Source: Candidatus Sulfopaludibacter sp. SbA3
GTDB taxonomy: Bacteria; Acidobacteriota; Terriglobia; Bryobacterales; Bryobacteraceae
NCBI GenBank assembly: GCA_900290315.1
Contig: OKRF01000020.1
Location: forward strand, 2,641-14,958
DNA length: 12,318 nucleotides
Direction of reading: 5' to 3'
Shown: piece after piece, positions 1-7,209 of the stretch
How positions within the stretch are numbered: the stretch's first letter is position 1
Layout of the letters: each line of letters opens with the position of its first letter
Translations under genes and position numbers: made by a program
Notes under the pieces: model-generated
The model's input: only the letters and a program-made list of their open reading frames with translations
Told to the model about the DNA's origin: nothing
The model's database searches: none

Positions 1-1576
1 CATCAACCCTAACAAGGCGGCCCACATCGGCCACCTGCGCAATGCCACGCTGGGCGACACGTTCGTCCGCATGTTGCGCGCGCGGGGCTACCAGGTGGAG
101 GTGCAAAACTACATCGACAATACCGGCGTGCAGGTGGCCGACGTGGTGGCCGGATTCCACTACCTGGAGAACAAGACACTAGCGGATGTGCGTGCGCTGC
201 TGGCTGACCCCGCGGTGCGCTTCGACTACTACTGCTGGGATCTCTACGCCCGCACCTCCAGCTATTACAATGACCATCCGGAATCGCTCGAATGGCGCAG
301 GAAAACGCTGCACGCCATGGAGTCCGGCGAGGGGGACGTGGCGGAACTGGCTCACCTGGTTTCGGACGCCGTCGTCAAGGCGCACCTGGCCACCATGCTG
401 CGGCTGGATGTGGAGTATGACGTGCTACCCCGCGAGAGCGAGATTCTGCATCTGCAGTTCTGGGCTGCGGCCTTCGCGCTGTTGAAGGAACGGAAAGCCA
501 TCTACTTCGAGACCGAGGGCAAGCATGCCGGATGCTGGGTGATGCCCGGCCTTTCCGAGGAGGGCAAAGTCATCGTCCGTTCCGATGGGACGGTGGTGTA
601 TACCGGCAAGGACATCGCCTACCAGTTGTGGAAGTTCGGACTGCTGGGCAAGGATTTCTATTACCGCCCGTGGCACGCCTACAGCGACGGCCGGGTGTTA
701 TGGGTGACCACAGCCGAGCCGGCCGATTCGGGTCAGCGGTTCGGTCACGGCACGCGCGTCTATAACGTGATCGATACGCGCCAGTCGTATTTGCAGGACG
801 TAGTGGAGGCAGGCCTGCGGGCATTGGGATTCAACGCCCAGGCCGACCAGTCGATTCACTTTAACTACGAGATGGTGGCGCTGTCGCCGCGCTGTTGCGC
901 CGATCTGGGGATTCCCCTTTCCGAAGAAGACCGAAAGAAGCCTTACGTGGAAGTCTCCGGCCGCAAGGGCCTGGGCGTGAAGGCCGACGACCTGATGGAC
1001 AGCCTGATCGCGAAGGCGCTGGAAGAGGTCTCCTCGCGGCATGCCGGAGTTCCCGCCGACGAGCAGCGGTGTGTCGCCACGCAAATCGCCATCGGGGCGC
1101 TGCGTTACTTCCTGCTGAAATTTACGCGAAATTCAGTGATCGCCTTCGACCTGCAGGAGGCTCTGAGTTTTGAAGGCGAGACCGGTCCGTACGTACAATA
1201 CGCCGCGGTACGCGCTCAGAAGATTCTGGCCAAATTGCTGGAACGCGGTGAGACGCTGCCCGACTTCGCGGCCGAGTTGCCCCCCGAGGCAATGGCGCGA
1301 CAACTACAAGCCGAGGAGGTGTGGCAAATGCTGCTCGCGGCCTCGAAAGCGGACTCTGCCCTGGATAAGGCTGTCACCGCCGGCGAACCGGCCCATGTCG
1401 CCAGGTACGCTTTTCAACTCGCGCAGGCCTTCAGCAACTTTTACCAGCAGAACCCCATCCTCGTCGAAGAGAATCGCGAAAAGAAGGTGCTGCTGTTGTG
1501 GATGACGGATTTCTTCCGCCGCCAACTGGAGCGGACCGCCGGTATTCTGGGGATTCAGATTCCAGCCTATATGTGA
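1..1576 (+). CDS. argS: Arginyl-tRNA synthetase, 5' end outside the window
   Basis: Class I aminoacyl-tRNA synthetase that charges tRNA(Arg) with arginine in the cytoplasm. The frame is already open at base 2; the class I HIGH signature is read at bases 23-34, inside NPNKAAHIGHLRNATLGDT, so the true start lies upstream and about 524 codons are visible. The KMSKS loop is the degenerate form usual for ArgRS, VSGRKG at bases 953-970: the first lysine is missing and two lysines stand just before it (RKKPYVEV). The C-terminal anticodon-binding DALR domain begins around ETGPYVQYAAVRAQKIL (near base 1178) and runs to the TGA at 1574-1576. The missing part should be the N-terminal tRNA-binding domain up to the HIGH loop. 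The next gene is convergent, and a palindrome begins 2 bp after the stop. Confidence 0.97.
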   Translation, partial: INPNKAAHIGHLRNATLGDTFVRMLRARGYQVEVQNYIDNTGVQVADVVAGFHYLENKTLADVRALLADPAVRFDYYCWDLYARTSSYYNDHPESLEWRRKTLHAMESGEGDVAELAHLVSDAVVKAHLATMLRLDVEYDVLPRESEILHLQFWAAAFALLKERKAIYFETEGKHAGCWVMPGLSEEGKVIVRSDGTVVYTGKDIAYQLWKFGLLGKDFYYRPWHAYSDGRVLWVTTAEPADSGQRFGHGTRVYNVIDTRQSYLQDVVEAGLRALGFNAQADQSIHFNYEMVALSPRCCADLGIPLSEEDRKKPYVEVSGRKGLGVKADDLMDSLIAKALEEVSSRHAGVPADEQRCVATQIAIGALRYFLLKFTRNSVIAFDLQEALSFEGETGPYVQYAAVRAQKILAKLLERGETLPDFAAELPPEAMARQLQAEEVWQMLLAASKADSALDKAVTAGEPAHVARYAFQLAQAFSNFYQQNPILVEENREKKVLLLWMTDFFRRQLERTAGILGIQIPAYM

Positions 1577-1578
1577 CG

Positions 1579-1641
1579 GTAACGCCGGCGGTCTTGCCGC
1601 CGGTTCCGCTGGCTCACCGGCGACAAGATCGCCGGCGTTAC
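1579..1641. repeat. 63-bp palindrome between convergent argS and motB
   Basis: Two 25-nt arms, 1579-1603 and 1617-1641, are inverted copies with 23 of 25 positions matching, around a 13-nt loop. The outer 12 bases (GTAACGCCGGCG) pair perfectly. It starts 2 bp after the argS stop and contains the motB stop codon (TAA on the minus strand, 1640-1638). It can end transcription from both sides by structure, but neither flank has a convincing T-tract. It could equally be a dispersed palindromic (REP-like) element; telling the two apart needs a genome-wide copy count. Confidence 0.8.
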
Positions 1642-2435
1642 CCCCCTTTCTTCTCTTCGGGAGGCTTTTCCGCTCCCGGGGGTGGGGTCAAGTACTGGAC
1701 AATCACTGAAATCCTGCGGTTGGACGACGCCTGCGGATCGTCCGGGTGGCGCAACTGCCGGTCGGCATAGCCTCTCACCTGGGCGACCTGTCCCGGGCGA
1801 AGACCGCCAGCCTCCATCAACTTGCGCGCGGAATTGGCGCGGTCGGTGGAGAGTTCCCAGTTCGAATAGGCATCATCCCGGGAGAAGGGTTTTGAATCGG
1901 TATGGCCTTCGATCAGCACATTGTTGGGGAGCTTTCCCAACTCGTCGGACAGGTGTTGCAGCAACTCTGTGCCCCCCTCGGTCGGCACCGCCCGGCCCGA
2001 CTCGAAGAACATCCCGGCATCCGTCTCCAGGAGTTCGATGCGGAGTCCATCCGAGGTGATGGTGATCTCGACGTGGTCTTTCAGAGCGCGGAAATTCGGT
2101 ACGCTCATGAGCGCCTGTTGGATCTTCTCCGCCAGCTTTTTCATGTCATCCTTGGGGACCTCCAGAGCGTTGCCCAACCCGGCCGCGGCCGTGCCCGTCA
2201 GCTTTCCTGGCCCGGACGGATTGTTGAAATAGGCGCTGATCGCCTTTTTGACTTCCTCATCGGCGCTCATCAGCCACAGCACAATGAACAGCGCCATCAT
2301 GGCAGTGACGAAGTCCGCGTACGCAACCTTCCAGGCGCCTCCGTGATGGCCGGCGTGTCCGGCTTTCTTCCTCTTGATGATGAAGATCTTGGGAGCCGGC
2401 GGCAGCGGTGGTGGACTCTCCAGTTCCTGAGCCAT
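1638..2435 (-). CDS. motB: Flagellar motor stator protein MotB
   Basis: Peptidoglycan-anchored stator subunit that with MotA forms the ion channel driving flagellar rotation. The 265 residues show a proline-rich then basic N-terminus (PPPLPPAPKIFIIKRKK), a single membrane helix at about 37-57, and within it Asp41 (YADFVTAMM), the equivalent of the proton-binding Asp32 of E. coli MotB. A linker/plug segment follows, then an OmpA-like peptidoglycan-binding domain at about 130-250 with GHTD at 177-180, DRA at 198-200 and NRRI at 239-242. The C-terminal tail is rich in P, E and K. The ATG lies 2 bp after the motA stop, so translation is probably coupled. Alanine/tyrosine rather than serine around the ion site (VAYADF) fits the proton type. 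The stop codon lies in the downstream palindrome. Confidence 0.96.
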   Translation of the reverse strand: MAQELESPPPLPPAPKIFIIKRKKAGHAGHHGGAWKVAYADFVTAMMALFIVLWLMSADEEVKKAISAYFNNPSGPGKLTGTAAAGLGNALEVPKDDMKKLAEKIQQALMSVPNFRALKDHVEITITSDGLRIELLETDAGMFFESGRAVPTEGGTELLQHLSDELGKLPNNVLIEGHTDSKPFSRDDAYSNWELSTDRANSARKLMEAGGLRPGQVAQVRGYADRQLRHPDDPQASSNRRISVIVQYLTPPPGAEKPPEEKKGG

Positions 2436-2437
2436 GG

Positions 2438-3313
2438 CTATGCCGCTTTACTCGCAGCCTTGCCGCCACCGCGGCAGGCCGCCTCCATCTCTTGAAAAGA
2501 CGGCCGGACACCGGTTGGAATCGACCGCCGAGCCATTTCCACCGCAATCATAGGACTCAGGCCTTTGAGGAACGCGAGGGCCGTCATGCGCAAAAAACCG
2601 AAGTAGTTGGCCTCGGCGTCATTCTGTTTGCCCATGGCCGAGGCCAGCGGGCTGAAGATTCCGTAGCACAGCAGAATGCCCAGAAAGGTCCCCACCAGGG
2701 CCGCCGCCACGCGATGCCCGATCTCCTCTTTAGGCCCGCCCAGGGCTCCCATAGTGATCACCACGCCCAGAACGGCCGCCACGATGCCCAACCCAGGCAA
2801 AGCATCGGCCATCGTGGTCAAGGCCGCGATCGGTTCGGCCGACTCGCGATGATGCACCTCCAGATCCACTTCCATCATCTGGTCGATATCCAGGGGATCC
2901 ACTCCGCCGGACACCGCCATGCGCAGTGTGTCGCAGAGAAACTGCACCGCATGATGGGATTTCAGGAATTTCGGATACTTGGAAAACACCGGACTCTTTC
3001 CCGGATTATCGACATCCTCTTCCAATTTGGCTGTGCCCGCCTTACGCACGTAGTTGAAGAGTTCGTACATCATTTTCAGGTTTTCGGCATAGAACTCCTT
3101 GGTATAGGGGCTGCCAGTCAGAATTCCCGCCAGGCCCTTTCCAATCCGGATCAGCGTGGGTAGCGGGTTGGCAACCACCACAGTCCCAATAGCTGCGCCA
3201 AAGATGATCACGAGTTCCGCCGGTTGGAACAGGACGAGAAGCTTTCCATGTTCCATCAGGTAGCCGCTAGCAATGGCTCCCAGGACAATGACAATTCCGA
3301 TAATGGAAATCAT
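2438..3313 (-). CDS. motA: Flagellar motor stator protein MotA
   Basis: Inner-membrane stator subunit that couples proton flow to torque on FliG. At 291 aa it is almost the length of E. coli MotA (295), and the key residues fall at the same numbers: Arg90 and Glu98 in the cytoplasmic loop that contacts FliG, Pro173 (ALPGLGIVAA) and Pro222 (FSPLAS) near the channel. Four membrane helices are visible at about 2-22, 32-50, 170-190 and 203-223. The motif QPAELVIIFGAAIG (30-43) is typical of the long, E. coli-like MotA branch. The ATG at 3313 is preceded by a sigma-28-like promoter with a leader of about 20 nt; GGAG occurs 17 nt upstream, further than usual. It forms a two-gene operon with motB. 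Confidence 0.97.
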   Translation of the reverse strand: MISIIGIVIVLGAIASGYLMEHGKLLVLFQPAELVIIFGAAIGTVVVANPLPTLIRIGKGLAGILTGSPYTKEFYAENLKMMYELFNYVRKAGTAKLEEDVDNPGKSPVFSKYPKFLKSHHAVQFLCDTLRMAVSGGVDPLDIDQMMEVDLEVHHRESAEPIAALTTMADALPGLGIVAAVLGVVITMGALGGPKEEIGHRVAAALVGTFLGILLCYGIFSPLASAMGKQNDAEANYFGFLRMTALAFLKGLSPMIAVEMARRSIPTGVRPSFQEMEAACRGGGKAASKAA

Positions 3314-3340
3314 TTTACGGTTGCGTCGCGCTCCGAATAC

Positions 3341-3368
3341 TTATCGGTCCCGCTGGCGTCAAACTTTA
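3341..3368 (-). promoter_or_regulatory. Sigma-28 (FliA/SigD-type) promoter of motAB
   Basis: On the minus strand the -35 element is TAAAGTTT (3368-3361), identical to the E. coli FliA consensus. After 12 nt comes ACCGATAA (3348-3341), 7 of 8 against GCCGATAA. The E. coli consensus spacer is 11 nt, so this is one base longer. The element faces motA and would start transcription about 20 nt before its ATG, as expected for a late flagellar operon. Confidence 0.75.
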
Positions 3369-3375
3369 GCCAATT

Positions 3376-3401
3376 TTGTGCCGCTCCCCAAAGCGGCACA
3401 A
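3376..3401. promoter_or_regulatory. 26-bp dyad between the motA and glgC promoters
   Basis: A perfect inverted repeat: TTGTGCCGCT, six bases (CCCCAA), AGCGGCACAA. It lies 8 bp upstream of the motA -35 element and about 8 bp upstream of a possible glgC -35 (TTGCCA, 3409-3414). This central position suits an operator acting on either divergent gene. On the plus strand it is followed by a T-rich run, so a weak terminator is the alternative. Function is inferred from position only. Confidence 0.45.
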
Positions 3402-3408
3402 TTTGTTC

Positions 3409-3438
3409 TTGCCAATTCCGGGATAGTGCTGGAACAAT
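3409..3438 (+). promoter_or_regulatory. Possible sigma-70-type promoter of glgC
   Basis: TTGCCA (3409-3414, 5 of 6 to the -35 consensus), an 18-nt spacer and AACAAT (3433-3438, 4 of 6 to the -10 consensus). Transcription would begin about 13 nt before the glgC ATG. The match is modest and the spacer is one base longer than ideal, so this is tentative. Confidence 0.3.
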
Positions 3439-3457
3439 AGGTGCTTGGTCGAAACCT

Positions 3458-4711
3458 ATGCGAATACGCGTATTGGGCATCGTACTGGCGGGTGGCAAGG
3501 GAACGCGGCTCTATCCGCTTACCAAGGAACGGGCCAAACCGGCCGTTCCGTTTGGCGGCAAGTATCGCATTATCGATTTCGTCCTGAGCAATTTCATCAA
3601 CTCGGGAATCTACTCGGTGTATGTATTGACGCAGTTCCGCAGCCAGTCGCTGCTCCAGCACCTGAGCGAGGGTTGGCAGTTCGGCGGGCTCCTCAAATCG
3701 CAATTTGTCATCCCGGTGCCGGCCCAGATGCGCTCCGCGGGGGAAACCTGGTACCAGGGCACCGCCGATGCGATCTATCAGAACATCAACCTGGTGGAAC
3801 AGAGCGATCCCCACATGGTGGCCATCTTCGGCGGCGATCATATTTACCGCATGAACGTCATGAATATGATCGAATACCACGCACAGAAAAGCGCCGAGGT
3901 CACCGTTGCGGCCATTCCGGTGGACCGCAGGCACGCTTCGGAGTTCGGCGTGATCGAAGCCTCCGACGACGGACACATCCTGGCGTTCCACGAAAAGAAT
4001 CCTGACGCGCCCACCATGCCCGGCGACGAAAATCGGGTCTATGCGTCCATGGGCAACTACATTTTCTCCACCCGCACGCTGCTGCGGCTGCTGCACGACG
4101 ATGCCGCCGAGGAGCACAGCAACCACGATTTCGGCCGTGACATCCTCCCCAAACTGGCCGGCAAGAGCGAAATCTACGCGTACGATTTTCAAACCAACCG
4201 CATTCCTGGGGAGGCTGCCGACGCCGACCCTTACTGGCGCGACGTAGGAACCATCGACGCTTACTTCGAAGCCAATATGGACCTACGTGCTGTCAAGCCG
4301 GCCCTCAACCTTTTTAACCGCGAGTGGCCACTGCGCAGTTCCAGCTACCCCGATCCGCCCGCGAAATTCACGTTCGACGATGAGAATCGCCGCGGTCAGG
4401 CCATCGACTCTATCGTTTCCGGCGGCTGCATCCTCTCCGGCGGCACGGTGCGCAACAGCGTGCTCGGCCGCGGTGTGAGGGTCCATGCCGGCGCCCAGGT
4501 GGATGACTGTGTCATTTTGGACAACTGCGACATCGGACGCCGCGCCCGGTTGAAGCGCGCCATTCTGGATAAGAACGTGCGCATTCCGGAAGACGCCGTC
4601 ATCGGCTACGACCCCGCACAGGACCGCGTGCACCACCACGTCACCGAGAGCGGCATCGTGGTCATCGGCGGCGCGCGCACGCCGGTGGATATCACCGGGC
4701 TGGTGGTCTGA
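3458..4711 (+). CDS. glgC: Glucose-1-phosphate adenylyltransferase (ADP-glucose pyrophosphorylase)
   Basis: Makes ADP-glucose from glucose-1-phosphate and ATP, the committed and regulated step of bacterial glycogen synthesis, in the cytoplasm. The frame is open from 3224, but the family N-terminus (VLGIVLAGGKGTRLYPLT) starts right after the ATG at 3458, giving 417 aa, the normal length. Visible landmarks are the nucleotide-binding GGKGTRL loop (12-18), KPAVPFGGKYRIIDF (27-41), WYQGTADAIYQN (98-109), the metal/catalytic region GGDHIYRM (125-132), FHEKNP (177-182) and PYWRDVGTIDAYFEAN. The C-terminal third, from about residue 300, is a left-handed beta-helix with hexapeptide-like turns, the usual seat of allosteric control. 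No other glg gene is adjacent; a DedA gene follows after 24 bp. Confidence 0.97.
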   Translation: MRIRVLGIVLAGGKGTRLYPLTKERAKPAVPFGGKYRIIDFVLSNFINSGIYSVYVLTQFRSQSLLQHLSEGWQFGGLLKSQFVIPVPAQMRSAGETWYQGTADAIYQNINLVEQSDPHMVAIFGGDHIYRMNVMNMIEYHAQKSAEVTVAAIPVDRRHASEFGVIEASDDGHILAFHEKNPDAPTMPGDENRVYASMGNYIFSTRTLLRLLHDDAAEEHSNHDFGRDILPKLAGKSEIYAYDFQTNRIPGEAADADPYWRDVGTIDAYFEANMDLRAVKPALNLFNREWPLRSSSYPDPPAKFTFDDENRRGQAIDSIVSGGCILSGGTVRNSVLGRGVRVHAGAQVDDCVILDNCDIGRRARLKRAILDKNVRIPEDAVIGYDPAQDRVHHHVTESGIVVIGGARTPVDITGLVV

Positions 4712-4735
4712 CGCACTCGCCGTGCGGGCCACCCC

Positions 4736-5332
4736 ATGGAACAGCAGGTTCTCAGTTGGATCACGCAATACGGGTATCTGGCGATCTTCGCGCTTCTCAT
4801 GCTGGGCATCGTCGGTTTGCCCGTCCCCGATGAAACGTTGCTCACCTTTTGCGGATTCCTGGTCTTCAAAGGCCGCCTCTCGCTGGCCCTGGCATTCGGT
4901 ACGGCGTTTGCCGGCAGCGCCTGCGGCATCACCCTGAGCTACACGCTGGGCCGGACGTTCGGCCTGGCGCTGATCCATCGTTACGGCAAATACGTGCGCA
5001 TCACCGAAGAGCACATAAAGAAGGCCCACGCCTGGTTCGCGCGGGTGGGCCACTGGGGGCTGACTTTCGGTTATTTCATTCCCGGGGTCCGGCATTTTAC
5101 GGCTTACGCCGCGGGAATGAGCGACGTGGAACCGCACCAGTTCGTTCTCTTCGCCTACAGCGGCGGCATCCTGTGGGTCAGCGCCTTTCTGTCGCTCGGG
5201 TATTTCCTGGGCGAGCGGTGGGAAGGGGTGGAAAAGAACATCCACCACTACATGGTTTGGATCACGATTGCCGGGGCTATCGCGCTGGTTGGGTACCTGG
5301 TGTGGCGGAGGCGGTTGGCGAAAGGGAAGTGA
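4736..5332 (+). CDS. DedA family (SNARE-associated) inner-membrane protein
   Basis: A 198-aa polytopic membrane protein of the DedA superfamily, whose members include undecaprenyl-phosphate and phosphatidylethanolamine flippases and proteins needed for membrane homeostasis. The signatures are LPVPDETLLTFCG (28-40), with an acidic residue in the re-entrant loop (Glu33), and FGYFIPGVRHFTAYAAG (111-127), the conserved F..P..R motif. Tyrosine stands where E. coli-type DedA proteins have the first arginine of that motif, a variant I associate with the YbfM/YkoX-like branch (from memory). Hydrophobic segments lie at about 10-30, 50-72, 133-158 and 173-190. It starts 24 bp after glgC and may be co-transcribed with it, without obvious functional link. 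Its last 56 bp overlap the convergent symporter gene. The transported substrate cannot be told from sequence. Confidence 0.93.
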   Translation: MEQQVLSWITQYGYLAIFALLMLGIVGLPVPDETLLTFCGFLVFKGRLSLALAFGTAFAGSACGITLSYTLGRTFGLALIHRYGKYVRITEEHIKKAHAWFARVGHWGLTFGYFIPGVRHFTAYAAGMSDVEPHQFVLFAYSGGILWVSAFLSLGYFLGERWEGVEKNIHHYMVWITIAGAIALVGYLVWRRRLAKGK

Positions 5333-6983
5333 CGGCCAGCGCCACCCCCACTACCACCGCGCAGCCAATCACGTTGTACCAGAGCCACGATACATCCGTG
5401 AACCATGATGTGGCCAGAATGGCGGACTCGCCGGCCAGCATCCCGGCAAATGCCGCCGTCCCCCGCACCCGGCGGAAAGCCAACGCCAGCACGAAGCAAC
5501 CGAGCAGGGAGCCGTAGAACAGCGAGCCCACCTTGTTCACCGCCACGATCAGCGCGCCCAGCCGTCCCGCCCATCCCGCGAACATCACGGCGTAAACGCC
5601 CCAGAACAGGGTGGCCCATCGCGATGCCGTCACGTAATGATGATCGCTTGCGCCCCGCCGGAAATGGCGCTTGTAGATGTCGACAATCGTCACTGTGGCC
5701 AGTGAGTTGATCTCGCCCGAACTAGCCGACATGGTGGCGGCGAAGATTACGGCGATGACCAGCCCCACCAGGCCTACCGGCAAAAAACGGGTCACAAAGG
5801 AAAGGAAAATGTAGTTGGTATCGGTGAAGCCTTTTTCGCCGCCAGCCTGCTCCACCAGTTTCGACGCCTGGGTGCGTGCGCCATCGAGTTGCTTTTGCGC
5901 GCCGCGGTAGTCGGCCCGCGCCCGCGCTTCCGCCGCCGAATCGCCATCGTGGTGCGCCTCCACCAGGAGCAGCGCCGCGGCGCGCCGCTGCTCGAAGGCT
6001 CGGGCGTACTCCGCCGCCACGCTCGGATACTGTTCGCTATGTTCGATCCGCGCCAGCTCGGCGTGCTGAAACAGCATCGGTGGCTGTACGAAGATGTGAA
6101 ACACAAACACCATGGCGCCGATGAAGAGGATAAAAAACTGCATGGGGATCTTGGCCACCGCGTTGAACAGCAGGCTCAACCGGCTTTGCGCAATCGATTT
6201 TCCCGTCAGGTAGCGCTGCACCTGCGATTGGTCGCAGCCGAAATAGGAGAGGAACAGGAACGTGCCGCCGATCAGGCCGCTCCACATATTGAAGCGGTCG
6301 TTCCAGTCGAAGTGCGTGGTCACCGCGTTCAGGCGCCCCGCCGCACCTGCCAGGAAGACGGCGTCGCCGAAGCTGACCGAGTGGGGCAGCAGCACGATGG
6401 TGGTGACCAGCGCCGCGATCAGCCCGACAAAGATGACGCCCATCTGCTGTACGTCCGACCAAGTCACCGCCTTGATGCCGCCGAGCACGGTATAAGTGAT
6501 CACTACCGCGCCCATGAGCGACGTGGTCATGCGCTCGGGCCATCCCAGAATTACCGAAAGCACCAGCGCCGGAGCGTAAATGGTGAGGCCTGCGGAAAGG
6601 CCCCGCTGGCATAGAAAGATGATGCTGGCCAGCGCCCGCGTTTTGGCGTCGAAGCGATTCTCCAGGTATTCGTACGCGGTGTACACCTTGGCGTTGTGAA
6701 AGATCGGGACGACGGTGGCGCAAATCACTACCATCGCAATGGGCAGCCCGAAATAGAACTGGACGAAGCGCATGCCGTCCACGTAGCTCTGGCCCGTGGT
6801 GGAAATGAAGGTGATGGCGCTGGCCTGCGTCGCCATGATGGAAAGCGCCATGGCGTACCACGGCATGCTGCGCCCCGCCAGCAGGTAGCGGTCCACGGTG
6901 TTGCTGCCGCGGCTGCGGTACAACCCGTACGCCACAATCGAGACCAGGGAGGTGACCAGAACAATCCAGTCCAGCGTCCTCAT
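5277..6983 (-). CDS. Sodium:solute symporter family (SLC5-like) transporter
   Basis: A 568-aa inner-membrane Na+-coupled symporter with the LeuT-type SSS fold. The N-terminus carries a typical SSS pattern (VDRYLLAGRSMPWYAMALSI, 30-49, then ATQASAITFISTTG in the unwound first core helix). IFAATMSASSGEINSLATV (413-431) matches the Na2-site region of core helix 8, with serines at 419, 421 and 422. GGIKAVTWSDVQQ (168-180) is another family motif. About 13 helices are expected. An insertion of some 85 residues (about 303-388), rich in A, E, R and Q and probably helical/coiled-coil, separates two membrane segments. The substrate is unknown; sugars, anions and vitamins are all possible. The ATG at 6983 overlaps the stop of a 44-aa ORF. 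The C-terminal coding end overlaps dedA. Confidence 0.93.
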   Translation of the reverse strand: MRTLDWIVLVTSLVSIVAYGLYRSRGSNTVDRYLLAGRSMPWYAMALSIMATQASAITFISTTGQSYVDGMRFVQFYFGLPIAMVVICATVVPIFHNAKVYTAYEYLENRFDAKTRALASIIFLCQRGLSAGLTIYAPALVLSVILGWPERMTTSLMGAVVITYTVLGGIKAVTWSDVQQMGVIFVGLIAALVTTIVLLPHSVSFGDAVFLAGAAGRLNAVTTHFDWNDRFNMWSGLIGGTFLFLSYFGCDQSQVQRYLTGKSIAQSRLSLLFNAVAKIPMQFFILFIGAMVFVFHIFVQPPMLFQHAELARIEHSEQYPSVAAEYARAFEQRRAAALLLVEAHHDGDSAAEARARADYRGAQKQLDGARTQASKLVEQAGGEKGFTDTNYIFLSFVTRFLPVGLVGLVIAVIFAATMSASSGEINSLATVTIVDIYKRHFRRGASDHHYVTASRWATLFWGVYAVMFAGWAGRLGALIVAVNKVGSLFYGSLLGCFVLALAFRRVRGTAAFAGMLAGESAILATSWFTDVSWLWYNVIGCAVVVGVALAVTSLSPTASATPGTQPAR

Positions 6984-7114
6984 TGATAGATCCGCGTGAA
7001 AACGTAGAAGCCCAGGATCAGGATCGCCAGGTAGATCAGTGCCGCCTGATAGATCCGCCGCCAGGTGCCGAGAAACGGCGGTGGTTCATCCGGGGCATCT
7101 CTCAATGGCGGCAT
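6980..7114 (-). CDS. 44-aa single-span membrane protein coupled to the symporter
   Basis: A small ORF with ATG at 7114 and TGA at 6982-6980, overlapping the symporter start as ATGA. The translation is MPPLRDAPDEPPPFLGTWRR followed by IYQAALIYLAILILGFYVF and TRIYQ: a proline- and acid-rich N-terminus, a WRR membrane-boundary motif, then one clean hydrophobic helix (about 21-39). The overlap, the protein-like order and the absence of rare codons argue that it is real. Small one- or two-span partners next to SSS transporters are known (for example YjcH with ActP, YhdT with PanF), but I do not recognise this one as a member of those families. No clear Shine-Dalgarno precedes it. A role in assembly or regulation of the symporter is inference. 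Confidence 0.65.
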   Translation of the reverse strand: MPPLRDAPDEPPPFLGTWRRIYQAALIYLAILILGFYVFTRIYQ

Positions 7115-7133
7115 GTTGGGCAGTGTACCAAGA

Positions 7134-7204
7134 AAATCCGTCAGCCTGATCCGAGCGACTTATCGCTGATTGCAATAAATCGCTCGGATCAGGCTGACGG
7201 GTTT
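7134..7204 (-). terminator. Intrinsic terminator after the phzF-family gene (63-bp core palindrome)
   Basis: Arms 7138-7163 and 7175-7200 are inverted copies with 25 of 26 positions matching, of which the outer 21 are perfect, around an 11-nt loop. Flanking AAA (7134-7136) and TTT (7202-7204) extend the pairing. Read on the minus strand from the phzF stop at 7210, the hairpin ends in GACGG and then ATTTTCTT, a good intrinsic terminator tail; read on the plus strand it ends in GTTT. The stem is unusually long and perfect for a plain terminator. The next gene on the same strand starts only 23 bp further on. Confidence 0.8.
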
Positions 7205-7209
7205 ATGGG

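Noticed and set aside
2408..3163. 251-codon plus-strand ORF opposite motA
   Set aside because: It is histidine- and glutamine-rich shadow sequence opposite MotA, whose key residues are all intact.
3224..3457. Upstream 78-codon extension of the glgC frame
   Set aside because: It runs antisense over the motA 5' end and its sigma-28 promoter, and the family N-terminus starts right at ATG 3458.
3359..4192. 277-codon minus-strand ORF within glgC
   Set aside because: Antisense shadow of the conserved glgC catalytic domain.
4283..5248. 321-codon minus-strand ORF across glgC and dedA
   Set aside because: It is antisense to two clearly recognised genes and has no family motif; composition is typical of a GC-rich shadow frame.
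5889..6614. 241-codon plus-strand ORF opposite the symporter
   Set aside because: Antisense to conserved symporter sequence; charged low-complexity translation without a domain.
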